Assembly: GCA_051294375.1 (NCBI GenBank)
Contig: CM119268.1
Coordinates: 9,042,721-9,106,720 of the forward strand
From: Paraspadella gotoi
Taxonomy: Eukaryota > Chaetognatha
Reading direction: 5' to 3'
DNA length: 64,000 nt
Shown: one piece after another, positions 1 to 10,929 of the stretch
Position numbering within the stretch: the first letter of the stretch is position 1
Layout of the letters: every line of letters starts with the position of its first letter
Notes under the pieces: generated by a model
What the model was told of the DNA's origin: nothing
Database searches by the model: none
What the model saw: the letters and a program-made list of their open reading frames with translations, nothing else
Translations under genes and position numbers: made by a program

Positions 1-143
1 TTTTTTTTTTGACATCTCTTTCAGTTTGTCTTCGTTCGTCGATTCGAGTTCATCTTAATTCTTAAGCCTTTTTGTCGGATAACGAGAACATCTCTTCCTA
101 TTCCTTTTGACTGCAATTCGATCCTTCTGCTCTTCTCGTCTCT

Positions 144-149
<6 letters not shown>

Positions 150-215
<66 letters not shown>

Positions 216-277
216 TTCTTTCACTTCTTATTTCTCTCTCTCACTCTCTTTCTCTCTTTCTCTCATTCTCTCACTTT

Positions 278-309
<32 letters not shown>

Positions 310-405
310 TACTTCTTTTCTCTCTTTCTTTCTCTCTTTCTTTCTCTCTTTCTTTCGTTCTCTCTTTCTTTCTCCCTTTCTTTCTTTCTCTCTCTTTCCC
401 TCGCG
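150..405. repeat. (CT)n plus (CTTT)n polypyrimidine block
   Basis: A (CT)n run of about 28 units (150-206) passes into CTTT/CTCTTT repeats. Nearly every base on this strand to 405 is a pyrimidine. Frames on both strands are open only because the repeat lacks stop codons. Confidence 0.95.
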
Positions 406-460
406 GAGATGCCAGTGAGTCGGCGCCTGGAGACTGAAAATCGAGATACCGTGATTCCGC

Positions 461-740
461 CGTGACACGAGTCACGAGTCTCGTTCCTGGTGCATGACGC
501 CGGCGCGAAGTTCCTCAGGCGCGTTACGAGCGTGACTACTGCACGCAAGGTGTAACATGTGACAATCGCGTGTCACGTTCACGCTCCCCTGGCATTTGAC
601 AATCGTGACGGTATAATCGAGAAATTGTCACTCAGCGTGTCACGAGCGAGAATATCGCACCACGAGCCGTCACGATTTCCTGAAGCGTGAGGATTTTAAA
701 ACCGATCACGATTCTTTACTATGTCACGTCACAGGCGTGA
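461..740. promoter_or_regulatory. Homotypic cluster of TCACG/CGTGA words
   Basis: The 5-mer TCACG or its complement occurs 12 times in 280 bp, starting at 461, 472, 531, 573, 579, 604, 640, 670, 686, 706, 724 and 736, in both orientations. Fewer than one occurrence is expected by chance. Longer words recur, such as GTCACGAG and TCACGTCAC. A few more copies lie at 1,257-1,395. The density resembles clustered binding sites or a decayed short tandem repeat. No gene is visible in 421-1,440. Confidence 0.4.
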
Positions 741-1447
741 GACTCGATTTTCCTCGATTTTCCTTTTTCTCCTTCCCAGGTTTCAATTCTTTCATGAGAC
801 GAACTCACGTCTGTTCGGAGTTCACTGTTCACTCTTTTATCTTTTTTCTTTTTTTTCATTTTTAGTTGTACTCGTGGAGAACCTTTGTAAGTGACTTTTC
901 GGTCGGTCGGTGTGATTCTGTTTATTGGTCAATCTCACTTATAATTTAAAAGCTTTTAACCCGAAAATAGTTTGAAAAGAAAGTCAAAGCAAAACAATTC
1001 ATGGAATACTGAGTCATTTTAAAAAATAATGAGCTGAAATCATTGTTGTGTAACTTACACTGTAAGCATATATTTTATTTTTATATAGTTACGTAACCAC
1101 GTACAAATGATGAGAGTCCATGCGGGTTTTTTTTAGTAAGACTTGGTTAATTGTTATTTCAGGTAATAATTCCCAGATAGGTGAAAAACCTTGAGATGTT
1201 TGTTGTGCGTCTGATCTATAAAGAATCACTGATGTACTTAGATTTCCAAATCATTACGTGAATATATAAGAAAGTCTTTGCGGCGCAACGCATTAAAACT
1301 TGTGGGTTCTTCTTTCTTTTTGTTTTTATTTTTCGTGAAACCAGAAAATCTCGTCGCGTCACAAAATTCACGTCACTGAGTCGGGAGACCGTGAAAAAAA
1401 TGAACCTGCTTGACCTCGCCACGACTCTTATCTCTCTGTCCTCTGTC

Positions 1448-1448
<1 letters not shown>

Positions 1449-1497
<49 letters not shown>
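1449..1497. repeat. (CT)n microsatellite
   Basis: Two (CT)n runs are separated by one CATCT interruption. The pyrimidine-rich stretch continues to about 1,550, upstream of a possible splice acceptor at 1,570. Confidence 0.95.
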
Positions 1498-1500
<3 letters not shown>

Positions 1501-1571
1501 CCTCCTCTCTGCTCATGTCTTTTTCTCTCTCGCTCATTTTTCCTATTTTCTCCATGGGTTATAACTCCGCA

Positions 1572-1706
1572 GATCGCGCTAAGAAGACCATGGTGTCCGG
1601 GCAACGAGCACTTTTGCTTCCACCATGGCCGGACCACGTCGGGCCGCGCCAATCTTTTCCGTCGCGGACTCGAGGTCGCGCGATTCAGAGGAAAATTATC
1701 TCTTGA
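1572..1706 (+). CDS. Possible terminal exon, unknown
   Basis: A pyrimidine-rich stretch ends in ACTCCGCAG at 1,571. The frame that follows (beginning RAKKTMVSGQRALLLPPW) is open to a TGA at 1,704-1,706. Composition shifts from AT-rich to about 58% GC over this segment. A CCATGGTG/CACCATGG inverted pair lies inside. I do not recognise the peptide and no upstream exon is evident, so this may be chance. Confidence 0.18.
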   Translation, partial: DRAKKTMVSGQRALLLPPWPDHVGPRQSFPSRTRGRAIQRKIIS

Positions 1707-1739
1707 TCGGGAGCAAATCCGCGGAATCAACAGGATCAC

Positions 1740-3765
1740 GTCCGGAGATTCGTGGTCGCGGACGGAAAATTATTTTTACTTATTTTCTTTAAAATATTAT
1801 ATTAAATTATAAAAAAATGAAATGTAAAACATTGCTTTTTTGTTTTCTTTTGGGTACATTCTTTCATTTTAATTTTCACAATAATTTTTTTTGGAAAAAC
1901 TAACTATATTATAAAATAACTTTTGGAATACAAGCTATTGTCTGAACCTAAAAACTGACGTTTGAAAAAAATTGACAAAGAGAGAGAGAGATGAACTTAA
2001 TTAACAATGTTTGAATGTTTTTTAACATCATGGTTTTTCTTAGTTATCTATTTTGGCGGCAAAAATCAAGATTTTTATGTTAATATAAAAATAGTTAATA
2101 GGCGATTAAGAAATAAAATATTTGTTTTACAAAAAATTATTAAAAAAATTTAAAATAGTGGCACAAATTAATTATTATTAAAAATAATTGAAAACGTTTG
2201 CCTTTGCATCAATTTTAAAGCAAATTAACGAATTAACAGAAACCAGCAAGTCCAACTTGTTGCGGCGCTGTGATTTCTCTTCACAACACTTCCTTTTACT
2301 AATAATGACTTATGAAATTGGTTCAATCAATATAAAAGTTTATCCATTAGACCTCCCCAGTATCAAAAATTGTCTCCCAAGTTCTCACTCGGTTCGGTTC
2401 CCGTTATTTTAAACATTAGATAAGTTTTAACTCAAATCTGGAAAAAAAGTGTGACCGCGTATCAACCCAATGAAGCGTCAAAGTCAATTAGCGCAATTCT
2501 TCGTGTTGTAAAAGTTTTTTCTAAACAAAAATTCTGATTTTCCCCTATTGTTAATTTTTTATTAATAATTTGCTAACAATGAATCAAAAACAAAGTAAGT
2601 ATTTTAAAAAATTTATTTTTTTAAACAGGGCATCTGTATAAACCGGATGTAAGGTAAAAATAACCGAAGTGAGGGAAAAATAACCGGAAGTAGTATTAAA
2701 ATAACCTTTTCTAGAAAAAGATACAATTTTAGACCAAGGTAAATTGAAAGAACTAAAACTAGCATTTGAAAAGCTTATGCCTATAATAGAGAGATACAGT
2801 ACAGTATATATATATATATATATACAATATATATTATGCGTAAGATATAACATAAGAATTTTTGTCGCTACGAAGTATCTTACTTATCAAGTATTTTTAA
2901 CGTCGCTCTCTTATTGTCAGTCCTTAATGACTGTTCCTACCCAAGGTATAAAAGAGACGTCTTACCTAAAACTGTGAGGATAAACTTACCAATGATTCGT
3001 GGACAGTAGGTAAGCATTTAAAATGTTATATTTGAAATTTTATAATTAAGTTTAAAGTTGACTATTTTTTAAAAAGTTTCTATTTTATGTTGAGAAATAG
3101 TCTCCCTTTGACTTGCTACATGATTCATGTCTCACGCCATTTATCTACTACAATAAATATACTTTAGGAAGAACAGTTTTTGTAATTCAAACAAACGATT
3201 TTTATTATTTATTGTTTGAATTTCAAAAATATAATAAGAAACGCAACGAAAAAGGGAAAATTATTACAATGTCTACCATCAAATAAATATTACTAAATTT
3301 ATATTCTTCAAATTTTTATAAATGAAATAGCAGTGAGAATATACTAGCTCGATCATGCGTTACGGGTAAAATCCTAATAGACATGTTTCACTCTGTGGTT
3401 CCGAGAGAGATAGAGGAGAGAAAAATATATATATATATCGGAGCTGTTCCTAGCGTCGATATTATAATGGTTGACAACAAAGAACTAAGAAAATAAAATA
3501 AATTTTTTGAAAACCAAAATGGTGAAAATGAAATTATGGAAATTGTGAATAGTTTGAGTTGCCTCACTCTCTATTTAAAAATGGCGACAAAAAGGATTCA
3601 AAAATTGATTATTACGTTTAAAATGGGTAAGAAGAGGTAAAAGCATTTTGATTTTTTATAAACAAGCTACAAATAAAACAAAATATTGGTTAAAAATATA
3701 AATGGTCCTAAAACCATTTGAAGTTGGAGCAACTGCCGGACAGTAATGTCGAGTTGATGCTGTTT
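1740..3765. other. AT-rich stretch without a recognisable gene
   Basis: Homopolymer A/T runs and a short (TA)n at about 2,806-2,823 are visible. Only short open frames occur, with no convincing splice pairs. Confidence 0.6.
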
Positions 3766-3767
3766 AG

Positions 3768-3911
3768 ATCAGGGATAAATTCTTTGGAGAAAATACTACA
3801 CAAATTCCATTGAGCCCACTTGCACCTGCCAAGAGCCCTCTTCTCACCTTGGGAGTCATCATTGTGGCTTCTTTTGCAACAGGAGTGACGGACTCCTCTT
3901 CCTCTATCTAA
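3768..3911 (+). CDS. Possible terminal exon with a hydrophobic segment
   Basis: After an acceptor-like TGATGCTGTTTAG there is an uninterrupted 47-codon frame (144 nt with TAA at 3,909-3,911). It contains the hydrophobic run LLTLGVIIVASFATGV, then TDSSSSI and the stop. Composition is balanced with no simple repeat, unlike its surroundings. It reads like a C-terminal membrane segment, but no family is identified and no partner exon is located. Confidence 0.25.
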   Translation: MRDKFFGENTTQIPLSPLAPAKSPLLTLGVIIVASFATGVTDSSSSI

Positions 3912-4299
3912 AGTATTCTTTTTTGAGGGACGCCCTTTCGTGGAGACGAACTAAGTTTGCTACAGTAGGGTTGACCTTATTTTGGCTTCCCTTAACTCTG
4001 TCTCATTTCTTCTACCCCCGTCCACTCTCCATTCTCAGTTCTAGTTGGAAACCGTTATCTCTCTCTTTCTCCCTTTCTCTCTCTCTATCTGTTTTCTCAT
4101 CAAATGTTTGGTAAAATATAATTTTAGTTTTGGCTGATGAAGACTCGCAACCATAGATCCTAAACATGTCTGGTGTTTGAAATCAAAAAATTTGTTGTTT
4201 GTAAACAATAAATTATAAAAAACTTTTGTTTCCTAATTTCAAAAACGCAGTGAAAGGAAAAGCCAAAATACAATTATTATTTTTTTTGAAAATTTCCTT

Positions 4300-4460
4300 A
4301 TTTTATATGAATGTTATTATATTTATTGTATTTTATGATACAGTTCCCAAAAAAACAATATGAGAAAAAATATTTTTTTGTATTCGATAATCATGCTATC
4401 TCACGTCTAAATATCCTTGTTTGTTTACTCAATACAATTCTTTTTGCCCGAGAGCTTCCA
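4300..4460 (+). repeat. Dispersed repeat, copy 1 (partner near 53.1 kb)
   Basis: The block runs from TTATTATATTTAT through AGTTCCC, ACAATAT, a T-run and ATAATCAT to CTTGTTTGTTTACTCAA. It recurs in the same order and spacing at about 53,100-53,225. Only two copies are seen and the ends are undefined. Confidence 0.5.
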
Positions 4461-4480
4461 CTTAATAAAAGACAGTATGG

Positions 4481-4565
4481 TTCTAGCCCGGTGGTCGCCT
4501 AGCAGTTAGAGGGACGGGGCGCTTAAACCCGCCTGTAACATGCGTGTTACAGCCTGATCCAAAGC
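4481..4565 (+). mobile_element. Degenerate tRNA-like (SINE-like) head
   Basis: GCCCGGTGG is followed by CGCCTAGCAGTTAGAGG, which resembles a pol III A box. About 55 nt on, GCCTGATCC is a poor match to a B box. The sequence is more GC-rich than its flanks. It may be a decayed tRNA-derived SINE; the B box has at least two mismatches. Confidence 0.3.
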
Positions 4566-4599
4566 TAGGGACTGCTTACATTGAACGTCTTGTCATTAA

Positions 4600-6100
4600 C
4601 ACTTATCAATAATTACTGTCTCTCTCAACCAGTCTTCTCAGTCATGTTGTCAATTTAAACTTTAATTCCATTATTTTTATTATTAGTTCCAATTATTTAA
4701 TTATTATTATTTACCATCTAGTAAATTAAATCTATTATTCTTATTATTTTCAATTATTTCTAATTATTATTTTTAATGAACAAGAAAAACTAAATTTAAA
4801 AAAATCATTGAATTGGCATTTTTTTCCATCGATGCCCCCTATGCTGCGGCTCCTTGAAGAAGAGAACTAAAACCATATATAATAATAATAACTAATCAAT
4901 TGTTTAGATTATCAACATTAATAAAACTTATAATGAAAAGCTAAACTTATTTGTTGCATTTAAAATTAATTTCATTAAGAATGAACAATGAAAACACTGT
5001 ATAGGCTGAAAACCATTACTTCCCGAGTTAGGCCACGCCCATCATAACAAGATTTTTTAAATTAATAAAACAAAAATAGGAGAAGCAAACTAATTGGTGT
5101 TTTTAAACTGATTATGTGTTGAAAAATCCTTAGGTTATAGCCATATTAAACATCTGTTGTTAAAAATTATTATCATTTTGTGCTATATTTTTTTTGATCA
5201 GTACTTATTCACTTTTGACGCTCTATTGGGTTTATTAGCAAAACATCATTTTGAGCAAACAGGCTCTTTAAAATGAATTTAAGTTAAGAAATAATGGGAA
5301 ACCGAACGAGTGAGAACTTAGTATGAGGTTTTTGAGGCTGGGGAACTCTTATTATACATTCATGTTAATAAATAAGCTATCTTGCCCTGACTTTGGACAG
5401 GCTTTGTGTGATTTAAGGCTTCCATATGTGTTCAATTTATCTAATTATGAATCTTTAATTTTTTATTTAATCACTGCAATAAAAACAAAATATTTTTTTC
5501 TCACTTAAACATTTTAATTGAATTCTCTTTCTTTTAACTCTTACAATTCGATTTACCTAATATATCACATTTTTTGGAAAAAAGTCTAGCAAAGTTTTTA
5601 AACTCTGTCTTTTGTCTGGGAAAGCATTGCCTTTGCACCGAATTGTTTTGAGAGGTCGCTTTATACCGAGAGTGGAGAGTGCGGCAAAGCTGAAAAACAA
5701 AAGCGCCGAGTAGAAACAGTTGTCTGGGAATCACTAAACAATTTCAACAGCCAGTATTTTTTTTTAATCATTTTTAAATCATTTATAATAGAAATTGTAT
5801 TTTTTTTGTTTCAGTTTGAACAAAATATTACATACAAATGATACAAATGAAAAATTAAAAAAAAATAGAAACCATAATTAAGGGAAAGAAGAATAAGTCA
5901 GAAAATTTAAAAAAAAATAAAATAATAAAAGAGAAGAAGAGAGAGTCTGTGACAATATTTTTTTCACTAGTCAATTTGTTTATTTGATTGTCCTTCCTTT
6001 TTTGTTTATTATTTTATTTATCATTTTATTTTTCCTATTTTATATTCTTTTGAGATTTAAAGGAAAGAGAAGAAAAGAACTCGATCCGCGACTTTCAGCT
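4600..6100. other. AT-rich stretch, no gene seen
   Basis: Low-complexity A/T sequence with only short open frames. No splice pairs or coding-like composition were recognised. Confidence 0.55.
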
Positions 6101-6325
6101 CTATCGCGGACTCCGATCATTAAAGCCGGATGTCGCAGCAGAGCAGGGAGAAAAGAGAAAGAGAAGAGGAAGAGAATGACCCGTCGGGGTCAGGTTCGGG
6201 TCAGGTCCGCGACCTGCAGCCGCGGACGGAGGAGAACAATAGCCGGCAGCCGGAAAACAATAGAGTGACCGAAATTGGGTCGCGAACTTCAAGTATATGC
6301 CTCATTTTCTCTCTCTCCCAACTTT

Positions 6326-6364
<39 letters not shown>

Positions 6365-6402
6365 ATCAACACACACACACACACACAGACAAACACACAC
6401 AC
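6326..6402. repeat. (CT)n followed by (CA)n
   Basis: About 18 CT units (6,326-6,364) are followed, after TCATCA, by (CA)n interrupted by CAGACAAA to about 6,402. Confidence 0.95.
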
Positions 6403-6515
6403 TTCCATCCTTACCCCCCCTCAAATCTTTCCTCAACTGCTTAAATATTTATCCTTTATTTTCCCCAAATTTTTCTCAACTTTTTCCTGCATCGTAACTC
6501 GGAAACTGGGCCTCT

Positions 6516-6517
<2 letters not shown>

Positions 6518-6565
<48 letters not shown>

Positions 6566-6613
6566 TCTCTCTCTCTTCTCTCTCTCTCTCTCTCTCCGCT
6601 TCTGCAGGTAAGC
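6518..6613 (+). promoter_or_regulatory. (CT)n tract ending in a juxtaposed 3'/5' splice site
   Basis: Roughly 80 nt of (CT)n ends in CCGCTTCTGCAG (AG at 6,606-6,607). This is followed without a single intervening base by GTAAGC (6,608-6,613). A polypyrimidine tract with YAG directly abutting GTAAG is the signature of recursive (ratchet) splice sites known from long Drosophila introns. What is seen is the consensus; that a transcript crosses this point is inference. It could instead be an ordinary donor after a CT-rich exon. Confidence 0.45.
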
Positions 6614-6950
6614 TCAAAAAATGAATATTCCCCTTTCGTCGCTTTCGCATCAGAATTGCAAATATTTTTTTTTAAAAATAGCATAATATGCATAATCAAG
6701 GAGATCAAGGAATTCCCTACTCTGCATATATCATTGTGATAATGCGGGCCTCCGCTACCTAAGATCCTTTTTTTTTCGAAAAGAAAAAAATAAGCTTTTT
6801 TCCATTTTTACTTGAGCCTTCAGGTCGAGATATCCCCTTTTTCGTCCTTTTAATCCCTGGCTCGAAAAAAAATGTTCTTCATGAACAGGCACCCGTGGGT
6901 TGCTTTATACGGATGGATTAACTTGAAAGGGCCGCCCTCTCGTTTTATTG

Positions 6951-6953
<3 letters not shown>

Positions 6954-7010
<57 letters not shown>

Positions 7011-7033
7011 CCTCTCTCTCTCTCTGTTCTTCA
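6954..7033 (+). repeat. (CT)n tract followed by an acceptor-like TTCTTCAG
   Basis: About 34 CT units with one CCCC interruption end at 7,025. TGTTCTTCAG follows (AG at about 7,032-7,033), making a second candidate 3' splice site fed by a microsatellite polypyrimidine tract in this 500-bp stretch. The downstream sequence has no long frame. Confidence 0.6.
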
Positions 7034-7369
7034 GTTTTCTCTAAATTGCAAACGTTTTTCGTACAAAAGAAATAAATGCAGAAAGTTATTACGTTTAATG
7101 AGCAAAATATAAAAATACCGATAAATTTAAAAGTCGCTGATATTTGTAACCATATTAATTAGTTTTAATGAAATTTGAGCCTTATTTCATTAAGAAATGA
7201 ATAAAACGTTAATTATGAAATAAAGTCAATAATAAACAACGACTATTACCTTTTCCAGATTAATTCTCTATTTCTTTTCACCGGCATTTTTCTCCGGCAA
7301 AAATTTATCACGGCGCCGGGAAAAACACTTTTTCCTAGCGTCGACGGAACGAAAAAAAAGTTTCACCGG

Positions 7370-7550
7370 AAGAAGAAGAAGAAGAAGAAGAAAAAGAAGA
7401 CGATAAATTCTTTTTCTTTTCAAGAAACAAAAAGTCGTTTGCGAAAAACAAACGAGAGGGCGGGAGTGGTGGCGGAGAAGGTGGCGGTAGGGGGGAAAGG
7501 TGGCGTTGGTGGTCGAGGGGTGGTCGAGGGGTGGTGGTCGAGAGGTTGTG
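7370..7550 (+). repeat. (GAA)n and G-rich block
   Basis: (GAA)7 lies near 7,370-7,392. A G-rich stretch of GGTGG/GAGGGGTGG repeats at 7,458-7,550 has four or more G-tracts in close spacing, so G-quadruplex formation is possible on this strand. Confidence 0.7.
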
Positions 7551-8350
7551 AATGGAGAAGGAGTAGATCGGAGGAGATGGAGTGATCCAATTTTGATGAG
7601 GAGGTTTTAATAATTAGGTTTTTGGAAAATGGGAGTGGCAGTGGAGATTTGAACGAGGTGACTCACGCTTGATGGAATTAGATAGAGAGATAGAGTTGGA
7701 TAGAGTAAATATATTAAAATAGAGCAGGATCGAGCGGGATCGAGTAGTCGCTTTTCCAATTTGATGGTGACAGAAATCGATCTCTTTTCCTCGAATAGAC
7801 AAGCATCTTCCATTTTTAAACTTAACGTTAGATATTTTGATGAATTCCACAAGTGATAAAAAAAGAGCAACAGACGAAAGATGAATAGAGGAGATGGAAA
7901 CTGTTGTCACCATCCTTGACTTTTTTTTCGCTTTGCCTCCCAGAGTTCCCTCTGCTCTTCTTTTACCTTCTTTTATTCATATTAACTTAGGACAACCAAG
8001 CGGCCACTTCCTCTGCCTCTTTCCTCTCTCTCTCCCTCTCCCTCTCTCTCTCTCCCTCCCTCTCTCTCTTCCGTTCCGGCTTCGCGAAACCGTGACCCGT
8101 CACCCCCAGCGTCTGAATACAGCGCCGCCGCGCGTCGAAGGGAGAAAATTTCTTTCTTGTAGACGAAATGAAATACGACGTCGTCGCGATCCTCGTCGAC
8201 GTTTTTCGGAGGGGGGGGGGTAAGAGAAAAAATGGAAGGTGCATACATGAATGGAAAAAATGGCGGCCGACGGACAGTTTTAAGCCTCTTTTTTGTAAAG
8301 GGGGGGCAAGCTGTAAAGAGATGACGATGAAGATTTTTTTTGTTTTCTTT

Positions 8351-8352
<2 letters not shown>

Positions 8353-8438
<86 letters not shown>

Positions 8439-8442
8439 AGAT
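8353..8442. repeat. (GA)n microsatellite, ~90 bp
   Basis: Pure (GA)n of about 27 units, then GA repeats interrupted by AAG and GG. No acceptor-quality sequence is obvious on the complementary strand beyond it. Confidence 0.95.
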
Positions 8443-8555
8443 AGTTACATGAAATTATCAAGACCATTTAAGCTTTTTTTTCAAAAAGACTAACCAAGGA
8501 TATTCAAAATTTTGTTTCCATTCATTAAGAAGAATATTTCCCTACCCATTCCCTG

Positions 8556-8630
8556 CCTTACCTTCCCCCGGTCGAATTTCTCCCTCACCTCGACTGCTGC
8601 TGCGAAAAAAACCCATAAAACTTACCTTCG
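8556..8630 (-). promoter_or_regulatory. Two strong minus-strand splice donors
   Basis: On the complement, CGAAG|GTAAGT lies at 8,630-8,620 and GGAAG|GTAAGG at 8,565-8,556. Between them a T-run ends in CGCAGCAGCAG, a possible tandem acceptor, and the frame AVEVREKFDRGK is open to the second donor. They point to exons of a minus-strand transcript shared with the exon at 9,044-9,147. The two donors are too close for two conventional introns, so they may be alternatives. Confidence 0.3.
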
Positions 8631-9043
8631 TTAATTTTCTCCTTTCCCCTTTCCTTTCCTTCCCTCTTGGCCCGGCGGGCCACGTCGAAGGCTTGGGCTT
8701 AAAACTGCCTCGTAATTTGGATTACCCGCTAATCTTTAGTCTTCGTCGCTTCGTTGGGCGCAGACGAAAAAGGGAGCGGGGTCGAAGGGAGGGGGAAAGG
8801 GGATAGAGGTAGGGAGAGGAGAAAGGGGTAGGGACTAAAGATGGGGATAACGATAGGGAGAGAGAAAAGGGACAAAGAGGTGAGGAGGGTAGAAATAGGA
8901 AAGGGGCAGAGAGAGGGTAGAAGTGGTAAAGAAAAATATCGAGGCCAAACTCAATTTCAAGAATCAAGATGTTCTTAAACCGAAACGAAAAGAGAGATAA
9001 ATATACAAGCGCAAAACTACGAGAGGAGCAAAGAAAAACTTAC

Positions 9044-9147
9044 CTTTTCAGTTTTCATTAAATCGTTTTCCTCACCTCCTCTCAGCCCTTTTCCAGTTGT
9101 AAGGAAACTGCTTCGTCTCGAACCAAGTTTGGTGTCGTGCATCGTCG
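9044..9147 (-). CDS. Internal exon of an unrecognised minus-strand gene
   Basis: Read on the complement, a pyrimidine-rich stretch ends in CTATCATAACAG. A 104-nt segment follows and ends at a consensus donor, AAAAG|GTAAGT. One frame is open through the whole segment: two bases, then 34 codons beginning TMHDTKLGSRRSSFLTTG and ending LMKTEK, so the exon ends at a codon boundary. The acceptor, donor and open frame agree, which makes this the best isolated exon in the first 17 kb. The ATG at its second codon could also be a start if the acceptor is not used. No family recognised; a (GAC)n array lies just upstream in the transcript direction. Confidence 0.4.
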
Positions 9148-9211
9148 CTGTTATGATAGAAAGAAGCTTTGGTTAACTTCCTCTTCATTTGCATTTGAAG
9201 AACCCGAGAAA

Positions 9212-9530
9212 CTATAAACAAAACCGGAGACGACAGAGACGATAGAGACAGAGACGGAGTCAGAGACGATGAAGATGGAGACGACGGAGACAGAGACGAC
9301 AGAGACAGAGACGAAGAAGACGAAGATAACGATGGCGACGGCAACAAAGACGACCTTGAAGATGAAAACGACGACTAATGCGACGACGATGACGACGAAG
9401 ATGATGTCGACAAAGACGACAACAATCAAGACGACGAAGACGAAGACGACGACGACGAAGACGACGACTAATACGACCAAGAAGACGACGAATATGACGA
9501 CGATGACGAAGATGACTATGAAAAGGAAGA
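9212..9530 (+). repeat. Imperfect (GAC)n/(ACG)n trinucleotide array
   Basis: About 320 bp of GAC/GAA/GAT triplets, densest at 9,370-9,520. It keeps frames open on both strands (Thr/Lys-rich on plus, Val-rich on minus), so those frames are not evidence of coding. Confidence 0.9.
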
Positions 9531-9730
9531 CAACGATAGAAATTATGTTCATTGCTGCGTCGTACATGAATCCATTGGTTCCAGAGACGCGATTCCAGCC
9601 ACAAATGTCGCTAGACAAAAAGAGTCTTTGGGGAAGAGAAATAATATCGAGAGTCGGTGAAGAGATTGGGGGGGGGAAATGGGTAGAGTGAGGATTTTTA
9701 TCACAAGTGAAAGCGAACTGTGAAAGCTTA

Positions 9731-10140
9731 TATGAAATGTTGGAGGGTGGAGAGAGAAGGTGATCTGGAAGATTGTGTCTCGGAACAAGAACTGGAAATT
9801 CGAGAGGCGGAGAAGAGGAAGAAAAGAAAAGTTAAGGAAAAGTAAGGAAGGTGAGGATAAAGAAAAGTGAACGCGTGGATCGATTCCTTTCCTTTCCTCG
9901 TTTGTCGACGGAAATAATCGTTATTTTTAATCGAATCTAATATAACGAGAATTTGTCGCTTTCGCTTCTCTCTCTTCATTCCATTTCCCTCTCTTCCGTC
10001 TCTCTCTCTATCTCTCTCTCTCTCTCTCTCTCCCTCTCATCTCTTCTCCCTCTCTCCTTCTCTCTTCCCTCTCTCTCTGTCCTCTCGTCTCTCTGCTCTC
10101 TCATCTCTCTCTTTCTCTCTCTCTCTCTCAACTTCCTTGC
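9731..10140. other. Purine-rich to pyrimidine-rich switch
   Basis: The plus strand is A/G-rich to about 9,870 and C/T-rich with interrupted (CT)n from about 9,960. Between them is AT-rich sequence without a gene. Confidence 0.6.
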
Positions 10141-10503
10141 CAACGCCAACCTTAGCCTTACCTTATGATCTTTTATATTAAAGTACATAGCCCACCACGC
10201 ACACAATCCCGCCAAATCTCACACACTCAATATCACCATATCTTCAACTTTTTCTCAATATCTACCCTCACATTTCCACAACTCTCTCCGACACTTTCTT
10301 AAATCTCTCCACCACAATTCCCGACATACTTCTACATCTCCCCACTTAATCTTTCCCACACTTCTCTTCCCACACTTCCCATTTCCCCCACATTTCCCTC
10401 GCAACCAAAGGATGAAGGAAAGAATTTCTGATTAACTCGTTCTGTGGCTCTCGGATCTCCGCCAGCCTTTCGCGTGCTGTAGTTTTGGCGGCACCTTACA
10501 CAG

Positions 10504-10506
<3 letters not shown>

Positions 10507-10540
<34 letters not shown>

Positions 10541-10741
10541 TCTTTACTCTTACTTTCCACTTACGCAAACCAGCGCCCATGAGGGGGCGCGCGTTTGCAT
10601 TCGCCATCGCTCTCATCTCTCTCTCGCTCTCATCTCCCACACTCAATCTCATTTGCATAAACGCTTTATCCGCTCTCCAACTTTTTTTTCCGCGCGTGTT
10701 CTCCTCTCTCTCATCTCTCCTCTCCGTCTCTCAATCTCTCT

Positions 10742-10784
<43 letters not shown>
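10507..10784. repeat. Two (CT)n tracts
   Basis: (CT)n at 10,507-10,539 and 10,749-10,783. An acceptor-like CGCAAACCAG lies at about 10,573 between them. Confidence 0.9.
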
Positions 10785-10929
10785 TCCGTCGTTTCGGTGA
10801 TAAATGGGCAAGCGGTGGAGGCCGATTTCGCCCAGGCGTTGGCGGCAGCGGCGGCGGCAGCGTCGGCCGCAGAGGATCGCGGCGACGCCGGAATCTGTTC
10901 CTCTCGAGACGAAAAACGAAAATAGATGA
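10785..10929 (+). CDS. GC-rich possible exon before an assembly gap
   Basis: A GC-rich segment follows a (CT)n tract. One frame reads INGQAVEADFAQ, an Ala-rich run, SAAEDRGDAG and a TAG at 10,923. A second frame opens at an ATG and ends at TGA 10,927. The Ala run comes from GCG/GCA triplets. It may be a terminal exon, but no splice site is clear and the gap begins one base later. Confidence 0.2.

Noticed and set aside
107-548. Ser/Leu- and Arg/Glu/Lys-rich open frames at 0.1-0.5 kb and at every (CT)n or (CTTT)n tract
   Set aside because: Dinucleotide and tetranucleotide repeats contain no stop codons, so both strands stay open. No start context, splice sites or non-repetitive sequence supports them.
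4481-4565. A functional tRNA gene
   Set aside because: Acceptor stem and B box do not match a tRNA; at best a SINE remnant. The tRNA-like heads at 51.9 and 56.1 kb also lack intact stems and continue into a shared non-tRNA body.
9151-9691. Val-rich (minus, 155 codons) and Thr/Lys-rich (plus, 140 codons) frames
   Set aside because: Both are readings of the same (GAC)n array on opposite strands.
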